Source: Phallusia mammillata (Eukaryota; Chordata; Ascidiacea; Phlebobranchia; Ascidiidae). From it: a DNA stretch of 64,000 nucleotides. The DNA lies in the NCBI GenBank assembly GCA_003260075.1, contig QLIY01000005.1, positions 405,438-469,437 on the forward strand, read 5' to 3'. The position numbers and the translations under genes were made by a program. This document shows positions 1 to 12,316 of this stretch, in pieces; the first letter of the stretch is position 1, and each line of letters starts with the position of its first letter. The notes below the pieces were generated by a model. The model was not told the DNA's origin and did no database searches. It saw only the letters and a program-made list of their open reading frames with translations.

Positions 1-203
1 TATGTTTGGTAAAGCAAGGTCAATAAGGGAATCCTGTTTTTGGGCATATTGTTTAAAAATAATCCCTAAATTGAAATGAGTGCATACATATAACTTTTAG
101 TTTAATATCGTGAAAAACGCAATTAAGCCGTACGTGTATTTTGCACAGAACCAAAAAAGTTCTGTCTGTAATGTAATTTTTGTTTATGTGTATTGTTATA
201 GAC

Positions 204-360
204 CAGGGATGACGAACCTTTTTAGTTGAATGGGTCAAACTTGATATCAAAATTCGAAAAGAAAACAATGTGGGTCACATATTTTATTATATGTCAATGT
301 CAATGCAAAGATACTTGTTGCTGCATCTTTTCTGCAAGTCTTGCAATCCTAGGTAGTTTT

Positions 361-429
<69 letters not shown>

Positions 430-755
430 CTTTTATGAAATTCATGTGTTAAAACAAGCATTATTATGAATATGTGGAACCGAACAGCGTCAACAAGGTT
501 ACAACAAATCGTTTCAAGTTGTATGTTCAAATAAACATATCTGTTGCCTCACGATTGACTCAACAATCTGTATTTTAAGACAATAGGCAATCTGGCAAAC
601 GGGTTAAAGTTAACTGCTGTGTTGCTTTTTAATCTTGGAAGTCTGGTAACCCTACCTATAGTAATAAATATAATTTTTTAAAACTACAAGTGGGTCACTG
701 GAATTCACGTGGTGGGTCACTTTGTGACCCGCGGGTCAGTGGTTCGCCATCCCTG
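204..755. mobile_element. Non-autonomous hAT-type element with 8-bp target duplication
   Basis: The ends are inverted: CAGGGATGACGAACC at the left and GGTTCGCCATCCCTG at the right. The element is flanked by TTATAGAC and TTATAAAC, an 8-bp duplication matching at 7 of 8 bases, as expected for hAT transposons. Internal 'gtgggtcac' motifs occur near both ends. There is no transposase. A 68-base poly-G run (362-429) interrupts it and is probably an assembly artefact. Confidence 0.75.
362..429. other. Poly-G run, 68 bases (probable assembly filler)
   Basis: Uninterrupted G, lying inside the hAT-like element. It belongs to a set of more than 20 G-only runs in the window, many at joins between duplicated sequence. 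The Gly-rich and Pro-rich ORFs that cross it are not genes. Confidence 0.7.
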
Positions 756-915
756 TTATAAACCAAAGTTTCTCAACCGTTTTTACCCTAAAGTGAACCT
801 ATGAAACGCCCTAATTTTCTAGTCGCAGTGTGTATTACAGACGCAGAGTATGAACACTTTTAAACATAACCCAAAATGTGAGATATAAACAATTTTATTT
901 CATGTGATGTTTTAG

Positions 916-2146
916 GAACCGATTAAACAGAGAAAGCTTCACGTCACAGACAAGCACGTGTACAGCAATCACGAGGCGTGAAAGGAGATTCGTGATGATA
1001 ATCAGTATCGTGATGGGATGTTTCATGGCCTGTTGGCTTCCTTTTTTCTCGGTAAGAATTGGTTCAAACGGTTCAAAAAATCAGGGCTGGCAATGATAAC
1101 ATCTACAGACCTTTACAGACGGGAAAATGCATTTGGTTTTGCGGTTAAATTTGTCCCTGCTTGTGTTGTATGACCCCTTCATACACCAGATTTGTTTGGT
1201 TAGCATTGAAATTTACACCTCAAAATAGGGCAACAATGTGTCACCAGCCCAAAAGTGTTTTTTTTCTTTGAGGACACGAAATAGCTAGAGGTTTACCACA
1301 TTTCCTATTGTGGACGCCAGAAGCATTAGGGACGTTTGATATACAGCCACTAGGGGTCAATGGGCCAAAACCTATTTTGCAAAATGTTGCGTAGGTAGAA
1401 TAAAGCGATGTTTTTTGCTGCTTTTGAATAAATTTTGGTCTTTTTGCTTTGGAATATTTCCACTTGTAAACGCAAGCTCGTAATATGAAAGCATTCTAAT
1501 TGTAAGGTTTATTCAGAACAGTTTAACTGAATATTTTGTGAATTGCTTGGTTGGTAAAACACTTTCGTATGTAAGAAATCTCTCACAGACAATAAAATGT
1601 AAAAGAAAGATTCTTACTTCGAATCAAGTTAATATTTGTAGACTGTTTAATAAAAAAATGTATAAAATAAAACTCATTTCTTAAAATTAACAGAAAAAAC
1701 ATAATTCGCCGTATAAAAACAGAATAACCAGTTTCTGTTTAAAAGCAAACATGTAGATTGGTTGGTTGTCTTATTCTTTATCTTGGTGTGAAAAACAACA
1801 CCTGAATGCATTTTTTTGTAATTATGCGAGTTTGTATATTTCTTTCAAGTCAAACTATCAGTTTACAATACGAACAATCTTTTGCGCAGGGGCACAGAAG
1901 AGGCAAGATTAAAACCTAGAACCCTGTGAACGACTCCCCCTAATCATCGCTTGTTTTGTTTTTCAGACATACTTGGTGTATGCAATATGTCGGGAGTCTT
2001 GTTGTATTGACGATCAACTGTTCAAAGTATTTTTCTGGCTTGGTTATCTCAATAGCGCGGTGAACCCGATTCTGTACACGATTTTCAACAAAGACTTTCG
2101 TCGGGCATTTAGGCGGCTTTTTTCCCGACAAAGGATCGGAGTTTGA
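916..2146 (+). CDS. Aminergic-type G protein-coupled receptor, last two exons (partial)
   Basis: Two exons, 916-1051 and 1967-2146, join in frame. The first follows a TTTTAG acceptor, carries the end of intracellular loop 3 (RRERRF) and then TM6 with the CWLPFF motif, and ends at GGTAAG. The second starts after TTTTTCAG and encodes extracellular loop 3, then TM7 with [17 protein letters not shown] (class A NPxxY motif), then helix 8 ([12 protein letters not shown]) and a TGA stop. The Trp-x-Gly-Tyr-x-Asn-Ser pattern before NPxxY is typical of biogenic amine receptors, and the helix 8 sequence most resembles alpha-2 adrenergic or D2-like receptors. The ligand cannot be decided because TM1-TM5 lie left of the window. 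An intron of about 0.9 kb separates the exons. A hAT-type element sits in the preceding intron. Confidence 0.85.
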
Positions 2147-4073
2147 GTCTCCTAATCAGTGGCTCATCCCACCTCTTGGTAGCAACGAATCATTTTATAA
2201 ATTTGCAAAAGAGTCACGGATTTTTTTTACAGTTTCTCATGGTGGCGGTTTTCCCGCCGAATTGGGCTGGTTTTTGACATCGAGTGGCGGGTTGATATAA
2301 CTTGCGTTTTTTCAGGGCGGATTTTCAAAAAGGCTTTGTTGTTATTTTACATGCATTTTCACATGCACGCGTCTTTACAAACAGTTCAACAATGGTAAAA
2401 ATGGACTCGTTTTTGGGCTTGTTTTAACTTAGTTCGCAGTTACGGTTTTGGGCTAGTTCTGACAAGTATACTTGCGGTTTCGGAGAGTTTGACCTGGCAA
2501 TACTGAATTCGCGGATCCCTGGAAACTGGAAACGGAAACTACAGCAGTAAATGCCAAACTCATCGAATACCACAACGCATTTCGCGGGCCCGAGGAATAC
2601 ATTTAGTCAAAGTCCAGCGTCCATTAGCGTTACAGTAACCAGGTTTGCATTGTTAAACGTTACGTTCAAAGCCTATTTGGCTAGTTCCGATAGAGTTAAG
2701 TGAATCTGCAAACTTTTGTGTCCATCCCTCTTACAAGGTTTAGTTTGTCTCTTTCTGTAGATTCTTTTCCACAAAGTCGGTGTCAAGAGAGCTTTGTTCA
2801 ACCAAGTTTCAATTGTTATGTTGAATTTGTGTTTTTTTATAAACCAAACGGGAAAACATACTAAAAATTCACAGTCATGCGCGCCAAACCGTTAATGTTC
2901 GCGCTAACCACTGTTTGTTGTTAACATTTACGCCCAAAAGCGTTTAAACGGAGCGCGTAGCAAAAAAAATTTTGATTAGTTGTTATTCTCAACACTTTGC
3001 ACTTTACGTACAATGTAACGCCTTTTCGGATCCAAGAAGCACCAGCATTTTAGCGCACGAAAATCGTCGGTAAGTTCGTGCGCCTATCAATCATAAGTAG
3101 TCCAATACAGCTGGTATATTTTTTTGCAGTCCAAAGTTTCAGCAAATGTTAATTATTATTAATGTTAAACTGGCTAAAAGTTTGCTAAATCCCTATAGGT
3201 GGCGTAAAAAGCACAGTTATCTTTGGTTTGAATTAAATTAGAGGTTTGTGCTAAGATTTATTATGAAACCTCACCATAACCATCAGCATTTTCACGCAAC
3301 TTTTTTTTTCACGGGGTTCGAACCCAGGACACTCCGGGGGACGAATCCCGATCAAGGTTTTTTTATGTCTGTATGTGGGTCTGGCGCGCCAGACCGTTCG
3401 GCCAAGTTCCTGCCCATTTTCACGCAACTTTAAATATTGCCTATAGTGCTCTTTGCGCCACCTATTGGTATTTACTAAACTTTTAAATATATTCCCAGTA
3501 GCTCCACCAATACAACTTATTTTCTTTATTCTATACTTGTTCAGTGGTGTGGCCAGCTAAAGTTCAGTTTGGGCAAATGTTTATTATACATTGTCCCTGG
3601 CTACGGTATTCTCCCTGTTTTGAGGCAAAGCAAAAAAGGCCGGAACGATTTGAAATCTTTATTGTGTAAATTGACTGCAATTTTGCAAAAGTATTTTTTT
3701 TACATCGCTTCTAACACCTCTTGTTGTAACGGCAACGTTGGCGGTTTCAAACACACAAAAAAATAAATTTATATTTCCTTGAATTCTGTGAAGCCCAAAT
3801 CTCCACATACTCTTATATTGCAATCAAAAGCTGATTATTGCAAAGCAAATTACACAAAAAGGGAAAATGCCATGCATTTTTTAAGAAATGGGTCCCAATT
3901 TATGTTTTCTGAATCCGAAAGTAAGTGGTTAAAGGCTGTTTTTATTTTTTTATTCTTTAAAACTAAAAATGAGGTTGTGCTAAATGTCATTAGTCAGCAC
4001 ACAGCTTGTCAGGAATATCGCAATGCTAAAGTGAAAAATTAGTTGAAAATCAAAAAAAATCTAGCGAAGTTGG
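2147..4073. other. Intergenic region between GPCR and aminopeptidase genes
   Basis: No convincing coding exon is seen. A repeat-like block with a tRNA B-box-like stretch (GGTTCGAACCC) lies at about 3298-3430. A TTTATT at 3941-3946, which is AATAAA on the minus strand, is a likely polyadenylation signal for the minus-strand gene that stops at 4074, about 128 bases away. Confidence 0.5.
3941..3946 (-). terminator. Polyadenylation signal of the first Xaa-Pro aminopeptidase gene
   Basis: AATAAA on the minus strand, about 128 bases downstream of the TAA stop at 4074-4076. The second aminopeptidase gene has the same motif at a nearly identical distance (12187-12192). Confidence 0.5.
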
Positions 4074-7000
4074 TTAAATTGGTTCTGTCTCCCGTATCAG
4101 CCAATCGTAGGTCGCCGCGCGTCCACCTTCTCGCAACGCCGGACCAATCACATCTCTGCAACGCTGATGATAGGCGTTCAACCAAGCGATCTGAAGAAAA
4201 TAATTTCAGTCAAAAATTGTCCAATGTGTAGTACAAAACAGTTATTTAAATCAAAAATTGTCAAATTGTTCAATCAGAAATCAGAATAAATCAAAAACTA
4301 ATGTTTTTATGTCTTCAAATATGTTTCGTTTTTTACCCTCTATCACTTTAATATAAAACACGTAGGAAAATATAGTTCCCCACACTAAATAAAGCGATAA
4401 GCCTATACTTGCAACGTCCTAAAATAGATTGAACACATAATTTTATTATTCAGCAACCTAAGGTCTGGCAGGATCCGTAACTAGCAGGTTTTGTTAGTTA
4501 ACTGCACCAATGGACGAATTAAAGTTCAATGAAAAAACAAACAAACATAAAATCTCTCATCACGAAATTCAAAACCTAACCTCGTCTTCGATTAACAAAG
4601 ATTTGTCAATAAGCTTCTGCTGGATTGGTACAAGTGCAATCGACTCGAATTGAAAGAACTGTTTTCCCCTGAAATTGTGCTGCAAAAAGTTTCGTTATTT
4701 TACTTTGGAAAAATTGTTGACAGACTCACATTGATCGACAACCTAGTGCAGATGTTCTTTACATTATTTTTAAATTTAGCCCTTGGCAGAAGACAAAAAT
4801 TGCCTCCAAACACACTAATATTGCTAAAAAAACATTGTCTTTTGATATTTACCCACAAACCATGCCACAATTACTCCTTAGGATAACTTATACCCCAGGT
4901 CAAGAATGGCTGATTTAATCAGTTGGGCATTTTACTTACTTTGGTTTCAGCTTTTTTGCATAGAAGTGCATTTTCGATACGAATTCCGAATTTTCCGTCT
5001 TCGTAAAAGCCGGGTTCTAAAAGCAAATACGTTTAAGGTAGTTTTTGACGCTGAATTAAAACGAGTTCTGGACACCGCAAAGTGGATAGTCATCAAATCG
5101 TAAAATATACGATAACATATGCAACTTTGCTCTGGTAAAATCATGTAAAGTACAGCACAGTACTGGTAAATTAGGCTTGCTCCACTAAGCTGTGGTGCTC
5201 TGGGGATTTGGTAATATTAGGTGAATGACTTGTCATGTCGACAGCTATCTCAAAAAAACCGACCCAATGCATGATAGGTAAACTGACAGTGCACACTGTT
5301 TTGACCAGTAGGGTCTCATCAGTCCAGCTATAGTTACAATACTTTGACCGTATTGGCTAGTGAATACAGCTTACGGCACTCCAGTTTGTTAAAAGTAAAA
5401 GCCTGAAATTCAATGGTTCACCAAATCTGTTCAATACCGCAACTACGAATGAACTGAACATAATCTGTTTAAAAGATGTGGGCCATAGAAATAAAGAAGA
5501 ATCAATAACCTGAGTTCAAGTATGGGGCATCTAGGAAACCCAGTGTCTTTTATTCGTAAAGCAACAAGAACAGTTTAACAAGCTGGGTCAGTACATACCG
5601 TCTGTTATCACCATTCCTGCTTTCAATTCAACATCTGAAGCAACAACCACAACTCTGTCGCTGTTTCCAATGTAAGTCCCAACTGGACCTAAAATATATT
5701 AGAGGGATATTATTCCACTGCAACTAAATGTCTTTTTTAATAGCAACTGCATTAGGCATGTAATTTTTAATAGTAAATATTAACTAATTCTTGCTAAATA
5801 CCCACAACTTTAGCGATACGAATAGAACACACCCCATTATTGGTTTATTTAGCTGCATTTTTTTTAGCTTGGACATTCGTCAAAAGCGTTCTGAAGTTTA
5901 GCGATAAGAATAGATGATTTGTGCACAATCACCTAATGTGTGCTACTTACCTTCGTGAACGTTAAGAAAGCATCCCACGCCATGTCCTGTCCCATGAAGA
6001 TAATCCAAACCTGCTTTCCATAAATGCATTCGTGCCAGAGTGTCCAGCCAATATCCTTTTGTGCCAGCCGGGAACACTATTGAAGCCAGAGAAATGTGAC
6101 CCTGGACAATTACAACATCAACATTATAAAAAGTTTTGTCTTAACTATGTTACTGAGATACACACTGGGTAGCTTTAAGTTTCTAAAGGACCAGAATAGT
6201 ACGCCAGTGGGTACGTTTGCCTGTTATGTATGTTGAAAGCAGTTTTTAACAACGAACGCAAATGACTCCGTAAAAGGTTTACTAAAATATTGTTCAACAA
6301 CGCATCGTTTTTGGTGCTTTACATAATTCTAGTTTCTTTAGTCTGCAACTGCTTATTCTATAGTGATTATGGTCAAAGATTTTAAAGGGCTTACAAGCCA
6401 CGTTAAACGAATAAACGTCTTTAATCATCAAATATCTGTACTTGAGCCTGTACTTGAGTTGAGTTGAGTTTAAGAACTTACAAAAACATTTATTTTCCTA
6501 ATTCGATGGGGTAGGGTTAGGGTCATTTGTGTTTTTGTTTGTCTTTATTAACAAACACAATTAAACTAAGCCTTTACATGTTTAATCATTTTTGGGGGGG
6601 GGGGGGCCTGTACTTGAGTTGAGTTTAAGAACTTACAAAAACATTTATTTTCCTGATTCGATGGGGTAGGGTCAGGGTCATTTGTGTTTTTGTTTGTCTT
6701 CATTAACAAACACAATTAAACTAAGCCTTTACATGTTTAATCATTTTTGCCTTCATCAGGGCCAGGCCTTTTTGCTGTCTTTGACATTTGTTGTTCTGCC
6801 TTTGACAGGTTTATTATAAACAAAAACACGTAGGTAATTGACGCACCTTAAGGACTCTGGTAAAACACTCTTTTTCGTGGTCGGTCGGTTCCCCGAAATG
6901 AAGTGTCCTCGTTGTATCTGTGGTTCCGTCCCTTCAAACACACACAATTATATTACTTCATCTATGTAGTGTTGCCTGGAGGAGTATCCTGGCCGCCTTT

Positions 7001-7105
7001 TTGGGTCGATTTCGGGCTTAAGTTTTTGGTAAAAATTGGACCTAAATTTTAACGTATTGCGTCAAAAATGTTACTATCTTTATACGAATGTGCAACAGGT
7101 TTTTT

Positions 7106-7193
<88 letters not shown>

Positions 7194-10100
7194 TCATGTG
7201 TACACGGTGTACTGCTTTATAGAGTGCAGTCATTTAGTCAAGTCAGGTTGAAATCGAATGGTCACAACTGAGCCTGTATAGCTTATTTGGTAGAGTGTGA
7301 GGGGGGGGGGGCACTCATGTGTACACGGTGTACTACTTTATAGAGTGCAGTCATTTAGTCAAGTCAGGTTGAATTCGAATGGTCACAACTGAGCCTGTAT
7401 AGCTTATTTGGTAGAGTGTGAGTCCTGCATAGGCTCCTGTCGTGGGTTCGAATCCCACCGCAGGCTAAATTTCCCAGCTTATGCCTTGTCATATGTGGAA
7501 ATGGTTGGTGACCGGCTGATTCGGTACAACGCCTTCGATAGGCCTGGCGTACTATTATCCCGACGTAAAGTATGAAACCATCAAATGTCAATGCTGCTTT
7601 TGTAAAATTAACGCAACAAACACAAAAAGTAAATGATTGCAATCGTCACTTTAAAGATCGAATGAGATACAGGAGTAAATGAAACAGTACTTACATGTAT
7701 TGGGCTCCTGAGTCACAAAGATACAACTCATCCTTTTTTACCGGTTTGTCATCATCAATGTTGGGGCTGCAATAAAAACGAACATTTTTAAAACGAACAA
7801 CAGCTAAACAACATCCACATGTGTGAAGCTTGTAGTTTTAAATTACATCTTGGCCTTACGTGTATCCTTAGACCACGTTATAACCATTTTTCTTAGACCA
7901 CGTTATAACCATAAGCAGTCATAAAAAAGGTAAACCAAAAACGGGTCTGATTTTTAACTTTTAGATATAGCTGCGCAGCGATAAACTCAACTCAACTACA
8001 AAATCAAGCGGGTTTTCGCTCAACAACTGCACAATGTAACCAACCTGTAATGTATGATCGCGCCAGAGGGCCCTGAGCTTGAAATGGTACCAAAACTCAA
8101 AGACACAAAATCCTTTTCCTGACTTCGAAATTCAAGAGATTTGGCAGCAGCTGAACATTCGGTCACAGTTCCTTTGGGGACCTGATATAAGCGACCATGT
8201 TACAATCTTAACAATATAAAATTTATGTCAGAAATTATCATAGTACGCCAGTCCCCTTTAGGGCGAATTTACGTTTAATCTTGACATGGAAACATTTGGT
8301 GTCAGAAAACGTACCTCATTTTCCATCCAATGAAAATATCGACAAAGTGCAACGGCATCACGATTATTGGCAGAAACCATTCCTTCAATTTCCGTTTGGT
8401 TTTTAACACACTTCATCATGCTCACTGGGCTGTTGGACGTTGTTTGCCGATATTTCTGACAAAACAAGACAGCAAATAGAACGTTGTTGATATTTCTGAG
8501 TTTAGTTGTTTGAAGTCTGGCCAAATAAACATAGTTTCTACATCACTATTTCTCAGTATTCTGTATATGTGTATTCAAAGGTATCAGCATTTTAAAAATA
8601 GTCTGTTAACCAGTAAAATCCCCTCAAAAGGGTCAGGCTTAGTGTGAGTAAGTGTTATACTATTTTTTGGACATGTTTGGGGGGGGGGTTGGCCAAATAA
8701 GCATAGTTGATACATCTGTAAATGTGTATTCAAAGGTATCAGCATTTTAAAAATAGTCTGTTACCCAGTAAAATCCCCCCAAAAGGTCAGGCTTAGTGTG
8801 AGTAAGTGTTATACTATTTTTTGGACATGTTTTATGTATTAGGAACAATATACAAGGACTAATTTAGTCAAAAACATAACTGCCAGAGAATCTGTGTTTT
8901 ATGTAGTACATTTCATTAAACAAGTAAAGAGCCAAACAATTTAAAATCAGTTACTATCCCGTTTAGTATAAAGGTCACTTGTATTCTTATTCCTTTTTCT
9001 ACCTTGTAAATTGAAGACACAATTGCATGACTAGACCCTGAGTTAAGCCAGGTTTTCTCCGACGCACAGTTTTGTTCCAGAAATGAGATTATTGAGTCAT
9101 ATTTGTGAACTTCAACTGATGGGAGATGAGCCTGAACTTCTGATGTCAACCTTGCTTGGTCAATGAACAAACTGAATAAAAGAAATTTCAGTATTCATTT
9201 TATTGCACAAAACTCATTAGAAATACAGAAAAATCCAGTTAATTGCATGACCAATTTGGCAAAAAATAAAAATATAGCTATAGTTGGGACAATTTCAGAA
9301 CTAAACTCATAAGCAATACAGATTTATCCAGTTAAACACGAAAACAAAACTTTTCTATGTTATTGACCGGATTATGGAATTAAGCAGATAATTTGTTTTA
9401 AAAATAGCTGCAGATGAGATTTTTTATTCCTACACAATTAAACATTATATATATGCAACTAACCAGTTTGCTACTAACTGAATTAGTCTAGTTATACTTA
9501 CTGAACAGAATCCAAACCAATGACTGTGTAGGCAAAAAATACTGGGTTGTATTCTATGTCCGATGCACGCATGTTGAAGAGCCCTAAAATACATAAACAT
9601 TCTATCATCTGTCTGGCAATGTGGGCTGCAAATCTTGCAGTTCTATTTCCAAAACAATTTTAGGCAATAGCTCAAGTGCATACTAAAAATTGATTTGTGA
9701 TCCACTAAATGGTGCAAAGTTTTAACAAACAAATTTTGTGGTGGTTAAACATTGACATCAGAATATTGACATAATTTTCGTTATTTCATAGATGCAGCAC
9801 TAGCAGTGTTTAAATTTAAAAGAAAATATGTGAAAAAGAGTTCAGCACACACTTACAAGCAATGTCATCCAGAGCAGTAACAACAAGCCATTTTGATTCC
9901 TTTTCCTTCATTTGGTTTCTAAGATCCTCAATCTTTTCTGAACTTGTTTTCCCAGTTAAGTGATCTTTCAATATTATGAGACTTGAAGAAGGCGCTGCTG
10001 GCTTGTTTTCCCAAACCTAAAATTTAATGGCGTTGAGTTAAATTTATTTCGCTTGGTGAAAGAAAACATAGCCACACCATTATACCAAAACATTTACAAA

Positions 10101-11766
10101 CAAAAATATAGCTGCTCAATGTAAAAATCAGCACTGTTAATAGATTAGGAAAAATGCGGTGCAGGTATACCATATTAAGGGGCATTTCATAAGCTTAATA
10201 TTGAAAATAAAAGAATAAGTAACATAAATTTTTGACCTTGTCAACCAAATCATCAGATGTCTCTACTAGTTTATGACCTTCCTTTTCCAAAGCATTTTCC
10301 ATCTTGGACCATGAACCTATGTAGTTTAAAATATTCTTACTTCCTTTAATTTGAGTTGCATGTTATGGTTTAAATAGCAAACCAATCTTTGAAAGTTTGA
10401 TATTATATTTGTGTTTATTAGTTAATGTTATCAACTCAATGATATTACACCAGCAAAATACTTATAATGCAGAGAGCTAAACTTAAAGTATTTTTTAATG
10501 ATAAAACCTACTTGATGTATTGACATTACTTAGTTGACAATTCCAGCATACTCATTTTTGGTGGGAAAAATCGACATCTGCAGTGGTTTGTAGTACGAAA
10601 TACTCAGACTGGCTTGAGTATTGTGAAATTGTCAGCTAAGTTATGTCAATATATGTAACTGGAATTGTCGATTGAGCATTGGTGGATCAGGATGATTTCT
10701 GCTTTAGTACAATCTTTAATCTTACTTGATGAATATAGAAGTGGGTTTACACCAACATAAGAACTTTCTGGGAGAACTTTGCAAAGCCATTCTTCAATTG
10801 TAGGCGTGTCTTTCATTCCCATTTTCATCAACATCCAGTTTGAATCCAACTCAGTTTCAGCCTGAAATATAAGATTTGTGATATTACATTTTGTTTTTGT
10901 AATAAATCGGTTTACCCTTATTACTGTAACATAGAACACATTTCTGTTTTTAATTTTTAGCACAAAAAGAAATTGAAAAATCAAATCACATGCTAATACA
11001 AATATTCTAAAGTTTGAATTTATTTTTTATTACAAACAAAAACATAAAGAATGCATACAGTAGTATACAAGAAACCAAGACAAGAAAACTTTTTGATGAA
11101 CTTTCATTGTAATACCCACTAACTACAAATTTTTCGCAAAGCTTCTATGGTTTAACAAAGGGTAATATTTGTTATCTTATGTAGAAACTAACTGCCCGGC
11201 AACTCTTGTGTAGAAATTGTACATATTATATAATCTGTATGATATGGTACACAATCTAGAGAATGTAAAAACCTGCAGAAAGTATCGGCCATCAGTCCAC
11301 AAAGCTGCTTTGTCCACAGTTACAACTGCTGTTCCTGCAGAACCAGTAAATCCTGATATGAATGCTCTCCGCAAGTCACATGGTGCAAGATATTCACTCT
11401 GCAAGTGAATTGTAACAAATATGTAAAAGCAATTCCAACTCAGCATTAATACAATTCTGAGATTAGGGGTTCAAATTTTGATTGGCATAAAAATGTTTAA
11501 AAATGGTAAAGTTGGGCAATTTTGGAATTAAAAACTGATAAAAATGAGAATTTAGACTACTAACCACTAATACAGACAAACTTCACTTCACTGAAATCAC
11601 AAAATGTACCAATAATTAAAAAAAAACGTTACATAAATGCATCACCAACCTGGTGGGCATCAGACGATGGAACGACAATCGCATTTACAGCGTGTCCTGC
11701 TTTCGAACCGGTTTTCATACAACATCTTAACTTGGTCAACAAAGCTGTGGTGTCCTTAACTTTCAT
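4074..11766 (-). CDS. XPNPEP1: Xaa-Pro aminopeptidase (XPNPEP1-like), complete, 16 exons
   Basis: Cytosolic M24 metallopeptidase that removes N-terminal residues preceding proline. Exons on the minus strand, 5' to 3': 11650-11766, 11273-11398, 10726-10861, 10237-10316, 9857-10016, 9502-9583, 9003-9171, 8315-8455, 8045-8181, 7695-7766, 6847-6931, 5951-6101, 5599-5688, 4940-5016, 4581-4679, 4074-4190. They sum to 1839 bases, 612 aa, close to human XPNPEP1 (623). The N-terminal creatinase-like domain shows [13 protein letters not shown]. The C-terminal pita-bread domain has all metal ligands: both Asp of DSGAQYMDGTTD, His of GTGHG, Glu of TDEPG and Glu of RIEN. The three further active-site histidines are also present, in GAIIHY, YLHGTG and NVHEG. 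No signal peptide is seen, so XPNPEP1 fits better than the secreted XPNPEP2. The paralogue upstream on the same strand has the same exon structure. The ATG at 11764-11766 gives the family's usual N-terminus. Confidence 0.93.
6447..6749. repeat. Duplicated 145-base segment joined by poly-G (artefact-like)
   Basis: Copy 1 is 6447-6593 and copy 2 is 6607-6749, separated by 13 G (6594-6606). They differ by a few substitutions and one 5-base indel. The segment lies in an intron of the aminopeptidase gene. The pattern is that of two alleles placed in series. Confidence 0.7.
7108..7190. other. Poly-G run, 83 bases
   Basis: A pure G run immediately before the first of two copies of a segment of about 110 bases (7191-7300 and 7312-7421), which are themselves separated by 11 G. 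It is intronic in the aminopeptidase gene and is treated as assembly filler. Confidence 0.7.
7392..7557 (+). mobile_element. tRNA-derived SINE
   Basis: The head resembles a tRNA: an A-box-like 'tagcttatttggtagag' and a B-box 'gggttcgaatcccacc'. A family-specific tail follows, containing 'ggttggtgaccggctgatt' and 'aggcctggcgtact'. Related copies or fragments occur at 26281-26335, 31700-31872 and 36165-36345 (reverse). It is inserted in an aminopeptidase intron. It is not a functional tRNA, because no acceptor stem closes. Confidence 0.65.
8517..8832. repeat. Duplicated segment of about 150 bases flanking a 10-G run
   Basis: Copy 1 is 8517-8678 and copy 2 is 8689-8832, separated by G at 8679-8688. 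Both contain 'gtatcagcattttaaaaata'. Copy 2 has a small deletion. It lies in an aminopeptidase intron and fits an unresolved allele join. Confidence 0.65.
10518..10652. mobile_element. Short MITE-like inverted-repeat element
   Basis: About 135 bases with imperfect terminal inverted repeats of roughly 35 bases. The left end begins TATTGACATTACTTAG and the right end, on the complement, begins TATTGACATAACTTAG. It has no coding capacity. It ends about 70 bases from the donor of the exon at 10726-10861. The family is not recognised. Confidence 0.5.
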
Positions 11767-12186
11767 ATTAGTTGCTTATATATTGCAAAAACTTTAAAAT
11801 AATAACCCAAGTCCAAACTACAGCTTGATTTTAAAAAACACTCAACTATGTCAAAATTTACTCACGGGAATTTCCCTAAAACGTCACTTTGCAAATAAAT
11901 ATTTTTTAGGGGTGCGTTGAAATCGTTGTAAAGAGGTTATTAAGTCAGATAGGTTGGTAGTACAAGCATAGAAAACTGTAAAAGTAATAAACACATGGTA
12001 AACTGTCCGCAATGCAATAACAACTTAACAATGTTTGCCAATTGGTCATGTTTGCCTAAAATGTTAATTAATGACCATCAGTTAATATTTGTTTTGCAGC
12101 TATGCATTAAATTACGCTTGGCACTTTATAGATTGTTAAAACAAACCTTTCTTTTTTATATAAAACAGTTAAATGGGTACATATAT

Positions 12187-12192
12187 TTTATT
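12187..12192 (-). terminator. Polyadenylation signal of the second aminopeptidase gene
   Basis: AATAAA on the minus strand, about 125 bases downstream of the TAG stop at 12317-12319. The spacing matches that of the paralogous gene. Confidence 0.5.
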
Positions 12193-12316
12193 GTTAAAAT
12201 ATTGCAACATATACATAGAAAATCATTTACAAAATCACAAATTATTAAACAAAATTAAAAAAAAAACAGTAAAAAATTGAAGATACACAACAATTAATTG
12301 AAAGTACATAAAAATT

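Noticed and set aside
7036..7271. Poly-Gly and poly-Pro ORFs across G runs (also near 226-530, 17983-18255, 56836-57204, 58265-58559, 59497-59862)
   Set aside because: They exist only because of uninterrupted poly-G; flanking residues have no coding character and the runs are probably filler.
7392..7480. Possible tRNA gene
   Set aside because: A and B boxes are present but no closed acceptor and anticodon stems; a SINE tail follows and related copies exist.
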